A model generated the notes under the pieces. The model was not told the origin of the DNA. It did not search any database and was given only the letters and a program-made list of their open reading frames with translations. A program made the translations under genes and the position numbers. From Chitinophagaceae bacterium UBA3961 (GTDB taxonomy: Bacteria > Bacteroidota > Bacteroidia > Chitinophagales > Chitinophagaceae), in contig DGDD01000185.1 of assembly GCA_002385265.1 (NCBI GenBank), positions 29,612 through 44,774 on the forward strand: a DNA stretch of 15,163 nt, written 5' to 3'. This document shows, in pieces, positions 9,353-15,163 of this stretch. The first letter of the stretch is position 1; each line of letters begins with the position of its first letter.

Positions 9353-9360
9353 TACATTTA
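9353..9360 (+). promoter_or_regulatory. Possible -7 element of the susC-susD operon
   Basis: TACATTTA matches TAnnTTTG in seven of eight positions and lies 31 nt before the SusC ATG, which would leave a leader of roughly 25 nt. A TTTG occurs upstream (9334-9337) but only 15 nt away, shorter than the usual 19-21, so the assignment is tentative. Confidence 0.4.
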
Positions 9361-9391
9361 TCGCCCATAATTCAATTAAACTAACAGTCTC

Positions 9392-12300
9392 ATGAGAAAA
9401 ATTCTATCCCTGCTCGCAGTGCTGATGCTCTGGACGGTATCAGTAATTGCTCAGAACCGGGTTATTACCGGACAGGTGAAAGATGACAAGGGAGATCCCA
9501 TTCCCTTTGCATCTGTTACAATCAAGGGTACTCAAAAAGGTACTCAAACAGACGCTAATGGTAACTTCCGCATTGAAGCTAAAACAGGTGATGTTTTAGT
9601 TATTTCAGCGGTTGGTAGCAAAGAGCGTGAAGTTGCTGTAGGAAGCAGCAATTCTTACAATGTTTCCCTCGACAAATCAGGCGCTTTACAAGAGGTAGTA
9701 GTAACTGCCTTGGGGGTTCAGAAGCAACCTAAGGAATTGGGTTATTCTGTTGCTCGTGTAAAGGGATCTGACATTACTGAAGCCAAAGTAACCAACCTGC
9801 AAAACGGTTTGGTTGGTAAGGTTTCAGGTTTGAACGTAACTACTGCAAACAACGGTGTATTTGCTGATACACGTATCGTATTGCGCGGTATTCGTTCTTA
9901 AACAGGTAACAACCAGCCTTTGCTTGTTGTTGATGGTTCTCCAATTAACTTGAACTTCATCAACTCAATCAACCCTAACGATGTTGAAAACGTGAACGTA
10001 CTGAAAGGTGCGAACGCGGCTGCGTTATACGGTCCTGAAGGTGTGAACGGTGTAATCGTTGTAACCACCAAAAAAGGATCTGGACGTTCAAAGCCTCAAA
10101 TCAATGTTAGTAACACTACTTTGTTTGAGCGTGTAATGTTCATGCCAGACTTCCAAAGCCGTTTCGGATCCGGTTCATCTTACGATGCAAACGGTGACGG
10201 TGTGTACGACCCAATCGAGAACCAAACTTGGGGTCCTGCATTCGACGGAACTTTGAGAAGAATTGGTCGTGTAGATGAAAATGGCAACGAACAATTGGTT
10301 CCTTATTCATTGATCGAAAAAGAGAAATTCAAATTCTTCAATGAAAGTAATGCTATGACTATTCAGAACGATGTTTCTGTTAACTCAGGTGACGAGCGTT
10401 CTAACTTTTACCTCAGCGTACAAGACCTTAAAACAAAAGGTGTTGTTCCCGGTGATGAAAGAAGAAGAACTACGTTCCGTGTAAATGCCGGTAGAACTTA
10501 TGGTAAAGTTCGTGTCTCTACTAATTTAGCTTATACTACAAGTAGCTATGACGCCACTTCTTCATTGGTTTATTGGTATGTTGCCAATACTCCTCAGCAG
10601 GTTCCTTTAACCAGCTATAAAAACTTCTTGACTGACAAATGGTCTGATCATAACCACTATTTCAACGACTACTATCCAAACCCCTACGAGGATGCTTGGA
10701 GAAACAGACAAACCGGTAGATCTGATGATTTAGTTGGAAACTTTGAAGTGAACTTCAAGCCAGTGAAATGGATCAATATCATGAACCGTACGTCATTAAC
10801 ATTGAGCAATGGCGCGAACAAGAACTTTAGCCGTGCAATCACGTACTCTGATTTCGCATTACATAACAATCGATTTATCAGCAGCTCAAACGTAAGAGCG
10901 AGTGTTTCTGATGGTATGAGTTTAGGTAACCGCGTTCAGAATGAATTGATCATCAGTGGGGATAAAGATTTCGGTAAATTCAATGTGAAGGCTTTGGCCG
11001 GAAACTTGATCAGACAGACTTTCTCTAAATCAATTGGTGTTTCAGGAGTTAACCTAGTAATCCCAACCTTATATAACGTTGGAAATAGAACCGGTGACCC
11101 AGGTTTATCTGAGGGTAATTTCCGTAGCCGTCTGGTTTCTGCTTTCGGGAGTGTGAGCTTGGGTTATAACAACTTTGCATTCGTAGAATTTACTGGTCGT
11201 AACGACTGGGATTCTCGCCTTCCTATTAATAATAACTCTTATTTCTATCCTGGTGTGAACGCTTCAGTTTCTTTAACTGACGCTATTGAAAGCCTTGGAA
11301 AGAGCAAGTGGTTGAGCTATGCAAAATTAAAAGCTGCATGGGCTAAAGCAGGTAACGTAAACGTAGGTATCTACGGTTTGGAAAGTAATTTCGGATCAGC
11401 CGGAGGATTCCCTTATGGCAACGTTCCTGGTTATACAGCCGGTAATACCATCAACAACCCAACTATTCGCCCGGAAGTGGTAGAATCATATGAACTTGGT
11501 GGTGAGTTCTCTTTCTTTAACAACCGTGTGTCTTTTGACGCGGCCTATTACTATCAAAACAACAACGATCAAGTAATCAACGTAAATATTTCTCAAGGAA
11601 CAGGTTATACAGCGGCTGTTTTGAATGCGGCACGATTCTATAACAAAGGCTTCGAATTTGATTTGCGTTTGACTCCATTGGTGAAACTTGGTAAGTTAGT
11701 GTGGAATTTTAGTGGTAACTTAACTACCAATGATAGTAAAGTGTTGGAAGTTTACGGTGATTTGAACGAGTTGAATATTGGAAATACCTCATATGCAATC
11801 AAAGGATACCCTGCCTTCACTCACAAATTATTTGATTGGTTACGTGATGATCAAGGTCGTGTTATCATTGATGAAACAACCGGTTATCCAAAGCAAAATC
11901 CTGCTCAAACCATCTTCGGTCGTACCAATCCTAAGTACATCGTAGGTTTGAATACTGATTTGAACTATGCCGGTTTCACTTTGAAAGTAGTTGCTGAATA
12001 CCGTGGTGGTAACTACATCTACAATAACGTAGGTGCTGACTTAGGTTTCACCGGTGTAGACAGAATGTCTGCTATCAACAACCGTCAACGTTTTGTATTC
12101 CCTAATTCAGTTTATTGGGATGGTTCTAAGTACGTAGAAAACACTAGCATCGTTGTAACAAACGCTCACTATGATTTCTTACAAGCTGGTCGTTTCCGTA
12201 ATACTCAAACCAACTACTACACTAGCGCTGCTTTCTGGAAATTGCGTGAAGTAGTATTGAGCTATGATATTCCTCAACGTTGGTTAGGTAGCGTGAAAGT

Positions 12301-12478
12301 AATTAAGAAAGCAAGCGTTTCTTTAATTGGAAGAAACTTGTTGACTTTGCGTCCTAAAACAAACTGGTGGACTGACCCTGAGTTCTCTAACACTACTGGT
12401 AATGCCGTTGGTACTACCACTATTGGTCAAACTCCTCCAACACGTATCTATGGATTTAACGTAAACGTTACTTTCTAA
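9392..12478 (+). pseudogene. SusC/RagA-family TonB-linked outer-membrane protein, interrupted by an in-frame TAA
   Basis: Outer-membrane TonB-dependent importer for glycans or peptides that works with the SusD lipoprotein encoded next. Over 1028 codons it has a signal peptide (1-20, ending SVIA), a carboxypeptidase-regulatory-like domain (about 23-95, VITGQVKDDKGDPIPFASVT), a TonB-box-like EVVVTALG at 101-108, a plug with the SusC signature TGNNQPLLVVDG at 171-182, then a long barrel ending in the aromatic terminus GFNVNVTF. Codon 170 is TAA (9899-9901), inside the plug and between RGIRS and TGNNQP. The frame is the same before and after, so one base change is enough to explain it. Without read-through only 169 residues are made, with no barrel. 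The rest has no ATG until 10136, inside the barrel region, and no signal peptide, so it could not be exported on its own. Sequencing error, recent nonsense mutation or suppression are the alternatives. Confidence 0.9.
9899..9901 (+). other. Premature in-frame stop codon in susC
   Basis: The codons run ATT CGT TCT TAA ACA GGT AAC. In SusC proteins this segment usually reads RGxRS-[L/I/V]-TGNNQ, so a single T-to-A change from TTA (Leu) gives this TAA. TAA is used as the normal stop of guaB, dprA, folD and queE here, so a wholesale change of genetic code is excluded. Confidence 0.9.
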
Positions 12479-12514
12479 TAACAACCATTCCCAAAACATT
12501 AAATGATTTTTGAA

Positions 12515-14191
12515 ATGAAAAGATTGAATAAAGTGATGATCGTGGGAGCACTTGTTGCGGCTGTTGTAGGAAGCGGCTGTAAGAAGTCTTTCTTTGACAT
12601 CAATAAAGACCCAAACAATCCGGTTGAAAGTAATATTACTGCTGACTTGATTGCTCCCCAAGCTATGCTAAATAGCGCGAACAGAACTGCTACTGGGTAT
12701 GCTTGGTTAAACATGTGGTTAGGTTATTGGGCTCCATCAAGCGGGTTCGCTCCTGCTGTAGAAGAGCAGTCGTATAATATAAACTCTGCTTTTGGTGCAG
12801 GATTATTTAGCGGTCTAATGGACAACGTTTATGATTATCAGTTTATGGAGAATCAAGCAACTGCTTCAGGCCAGGATTTTTATAGAGGTATCGCGAAGAT
12901 CATGAAGAGCAACAACTTTGCTCAATTAGTAGATCTTTATAATAGTGTTCCATACAGTGAAGCTCTTCAAGGATTAAAAGCGATTCGCCCTAAATACGAT
13001 GATGGTAAGGCGATCTATGAAGATTTGATCAAGCAAGTAGACACTGCGATTACATTGATTAAAGGCGCCGACATCAACAAGAATGAAAAAATTGCGACTG
13101 CTGATATTCTGTTTGCAGGAAGCAAAACTTCTTGGATTAAGTTTGCCAACACGTTGAAATTGCGTTGGTTGATGGCTCAATCTGGCAGATCAGACCGCGC
13201 GGCTTACATTACAGCTGAAATTGCAAAAATCGTGTCTGAAGGAACTGGTTTCTTGGGTTCAGGTCAAGATGCGGCAATCACTACATCGTTATTCACCACT
13301 GCAAAACCAAGTGCATACTACAATTCATTTGGGTTCACGACTGTAGGTGATCCGGCAACAACTTATTACAGAGCAAACGTAGTAGCGATGAACTATATGA
13401 AAGTAATCGCAGACCCCCGTTTAACTTATTATTATAAGAAAATTAAAGGTAATTCTGCCTCAGTAACTACAGAACCCTTAACTACCTTGCCTCCTAAAGA
13501 TGTAAGAGGTAACCAATACGGTTTACCAATCGATAACTCAACTTATCCTTACCAAGCAGGTGATTTCGTATCCCAAATTGGTGGTGTAGATGCTCCTGGA
13601 GCTTACTCTACTTCTGCGAAGGGGTTAGCGAAAGGGTATAATCAACCAACATGGCTAATAACCTCTATTGAAAGTATGTGGTTACAAGCTGAGGCCATCA
13701 CTCGAGGCTTCCTTGCTGGCGATGCAAAAGCTGCATACAAAGCGGCGATCGCAGAAACTTTTATTTGGTTAGCTGTTCCTACTGCGAGTGCAGCATTTAA
13801 TTCTTGGTACGATGGTCAGGTCGCATTGAGTAATAAGAACGTTGATTGGGATTTAAATACAACTGCGGCCGATAAACTTCGATTGATCATGTTCCACAAA
13901 TACTTATCAATGAATGGTATCGATCCATTGGTAGTATGGACAGATTTTAGAAAAAGCACGGGTGGTGTTGCTCAGGTTGACCCAGAGCCTACCAAGTATG
14001 CGGGCGGTGTTGTTGGAAACGGTACTTATCCTTATCTTGATCTATCAATGAACCCTGGTCGTTCTTCTCAATTGATTCCTGTTCGTTTGTTGTATCCTCA
14101 ACGTGAATTGGAATTGAACTTTGCGAACGTTCCTACCGTAGGTGTGAAATCAGGTGATCAGTTCACAGCAAAAATCTGGTGGATGCCATAA
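12515..14191 (+). CDS. SusD/RagB-family surface lipoprotein (SusD-like_2 type)
   Basis: Surface-exposed lipoprotein that closes over the SusC barrel and captures the ligand. The 558-residue protein has a lipoprotein signal peptide (MKRLNKVMIVGALVAAVVGS) with Cys22 in VGSGC. It is followed by FFDINKDPNNPVE, the N-terminal signature of the SusD-like_2 group, then TPR-like helices (for example DFYRGIAKIMKSNNFAQLVDLYNSVPYSEAL) and a C-terminal segment with LIPVRLLYPQRELELN, also typical. I start it at 12515, not at the ATG at 12503, because the shorter form gives a clean signal peptide and because the downstream lipoprotein gene has the same upstream sequence TTTGAAATGAAAA at its start. It begins 36 nt after the SusC stop and is clearly in the same operon. 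The frame is intact, unlike its SusC partner. The ligand cannot be told from sequence. Confidence 0.95.
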   Translation: MKRLNKVMIVGALVAAVVGSGCKKSFFDINKDPNNPVESNITADLIAPQAMLNSANRTATGYAWLNMWLGYWAPSSGFAPAVEEQSYNINSAFGAGLFSGLMDNVYDYQFMENQATASGQDFYRGIAKIMKSNNFAQLVDLYNSVPYSEALQGLKAIRPKYDDGKAIYEDLIKQVDTAITLIKGADINKNEKIATADILFAGSKTSWIKFANTLKLRWLMAQSGRSDRAAYITAEIAKIVSEGTGFLGSGQDAAITTSLFTTAKPSAYYNSFGFTTVGDPATTYYRANVVAMNYMKVIADPRLTYYYKKIKGNSASVTTEPLTTLPPKDVRGNQYGLPIDNSTYPYQAGDFVSQIGGVDAPGAYSTSAKGLAKGYNQPTWLITSIESMWLQAEAITRGFLAGDAKAAYKAAIAETFIWLAVPTASAAFNSWYDGQVALSNKNVDWDLNTTAADKLRLIMFHKYLSMNGIDPLVVWTDFRKSTGGVAQVDPEPTKYAGGVVGNGTYPYLDLSMNPGRSSQLIPVRLLYPQRELELNFANVPTVGVKSGDQFTAKIWWMP

Positions 14192-14234
14192 GCACTCCTA
14201 GGATGAGTATTTGAAAATCAAAAAACAGTTTGAA

Positions 14235-15163
14235 ATGAAAAATATTTTAAAAATTGGTCTGTTTGCAACGGTGGCATCTACACTTTTTGCTTCATGCTTA
14301 AAGGATACCCCTGTAACAGACTATTCTGAATCAGCTATTAAGCCTGTAGTATTGATTCCTAATGGAAATTACCCGGCTGTAAACCAAGCTGCTATCATTG
14401 CATTTGAAGCAGCGGATACTCCTAGCATACTTAATATTAAAGTCCGGGTATCATGGAGCAAACCTTTGGGTAAACCTTTGACTGTAACCATCGCCAAAAA
14501 CAGTGCTTTGATTACAAGTCATAACACTCAGTTTGGTACCAATTATCAAGAACTAGGTGCTACCTCTTGGTCATTGGATTCTTATTCAGTAACAATTGAT
14601 GCCGACAAAAACGAGGCTACTTTCCCTTTGAAGATTTTTACTTCTAAGGTTGACCTCTCTAAAGAGAACATGTTAGCATTCACCATTACAGATGCATCCG
14701 GTGAAACCATCTCTTCAAATTACAAAAACATTCTTCTGCCAATTGGTGTGAAGAACCGTTTTGATGGCATTTGGGATTTAACTATCAAATCAGTAGGTTG
14801 GGGGGCATATGGTATTGCCGACAATCAAACCTTCCATTGGGGCGAATTTCAGTTAATCACAGCCGGAGTTAACAGCGTAACTACTGAGAATGGGTTTAAT
14901 TCTGCTTTATTGCCAGCTTTTACAGCTAGCGGCGGTGCTACCCAGTTCGGAGCTACGGCACCTCGTTTTACTTTTGATGCTACCAATAAATTGGTTGCCG
15001 TAAAGAACGATATTCCGGATGATGGTCGTGGCCGCGTATTGGTGATGAACCCTGCGGTAACTGACAGCCGTTACGATGCTGCTACAAAGAAAATGTATCT
15101 TTCGTTTATTATGAAGCAAAATGGAAGACCTGACCAGTTCTTCTATGATACATTATCATACAT
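14235..15163 (+). CDS. DUF1735-like surface lipoprotein, 3'-truncated by the window end
   Basis: An open frame of 309 codons runs to the last base of the window without a stop. It begins with a lipoprotein signal peptide (MKNILKIGLFATVASTLFAS) and a lipobox Cys21 in LFASC, followed by LKD. Residues about 45-165 resemble the DUF1735 / Calx-beta-like domain found in lipoproteins next to SusCD pairs: VRVSWSKPLGKPLTVTIAKN, SYSVTIDADKNEATFPLKIF, LAFTITDASGETISSNYKNI and LPIGVKNRFDGIWDL. Such proteins are surface glycan-binding or accessory subunits in polysaccharide-utilisation operons; no ligand can be assigned. It starts 43 nt after the SusD stop, on the same strand, with no terminator between them. 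The C-terminal part is missing, so a fused downstream domain cannot be excluded. Confidence 0.85.
   Translation, partial: MKNILKIGLFATVASTLFASCLKDTPVTDYSESAIKPVVLIPNGNYPAVNQAAIIAFEAADTPSILNIKVRVSWSKPLGKPLTVTIAKNSALITSHNTQFGTNYQELGATSWSLDSYSVTIDADKNEATFPLKIFTSKVDLSKENMLAFTITDASGETISSNYKNILLPIGVKNRFDGIWDLTIKSVGWGAYGIADNQTFHWGEFQLITAGVNSVTTENGFNSALLPAFTASGGATQFGATAPRFTFDATNKLVAVKNDIPDDGRGRVLVMNPAVTDSRYDAATKKMYLSFIMKQNGRPDQFFYDTLSY

Noticed and set aside
9899..9901. Genome-wide reassignment of TAA as a sense codon.
   Set aside because: guaB, dprA, folD, queE and the SusC gene itself end with TAA at the expected protein ends.
9920..12478. Treating the post-stop SusC part as an independent gene.
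   Set aside because: It would start at TTG with no ribosome-binding site or signal peptide, in the middle of the plug motif QPLLVVDG; the first ATG in frame is at 10136, inside the barrel part.
12503..12514. Upstream ATG giving MIFE before the SusD signal peptide.
   Set aside because: It adds an acidic residue ahead of the basic n-region, and the ATG at 12515 matches the start context of the next lipoprotein gene.

Overview
The window looks like a chromosomal segment of a member of Bacteroidota. The reasons are the near-consensus -7 elements of the TAnnTTTG type just upstream of start codons, a SusC/SusD pair, Bacteroidota-type surface lipoproteins, a PorE-like OmpA protein and a weakness or absence of Shine-Dalgarno sites. 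The overall flavour (SusC with a carboxypeptidase-regulatory N-terminus, SusD-like_2 partner, HhH/beta-barrel protein) suggests a Chitinophagaceae-like lineage, but that family-level placement is an inference.

Left part, 1-6330, minus strand, mostly housekeeping: guaB (IMP dehydrogenase), dprA (natural-transformation ssDNA-binding protein), a 639-residue TPR/PD40/carboxypeptidase-regulatory/OmpA protein with the architecture of the type IX secretion component PorE, and a folD-queE pair joined by a TAATG stop/start overlap. guaB and folD have promoters whose -7 element ends 3-4 nt from the ATG, so their mRNAs are probably leaderless or nearly so. dprA has a 19-bp palindrome lying exactly between its putative -7 element and its ATG.

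Middle, 6437-9252, plus strand: two translationally coupled envelope genes (ATGA overlap) of unknown function. The first is a predicted outer-membrane protein. The second has a signal peptide, a ComEA-like helix-hairpin-helix domain and a long, probably beta-barrel, C-terminal region. A DNA-binding motif fused to a putative outer-membrane barrel, with dprA about 4.5 kb away, raises the idea of DNA handling at the outer membrane, but this is speculative.

Right part, 9392-15163, plus strand: a polysaccharide-utilisation-type operon of SusC (TonB-dependent transporter), SusD (surface lipoprotein) and a DUF1735-like lipoprotein that runs off the window. The SusC gene carries an in-frame TAA at codon 170, inside the plug domain, at a place where a Leu codon would restore a textbook SusC sequence. 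The reading frame is otherwise intact for 1028 codons. This is the clearest anomaly of the window: a recent nonsense mutation, a sequencing error, or a recoded/suppressed codon. I found no CRISPR array, tRNA, rRNA or insertion sequence, and no gene-free stretch longer than about 140 bases.
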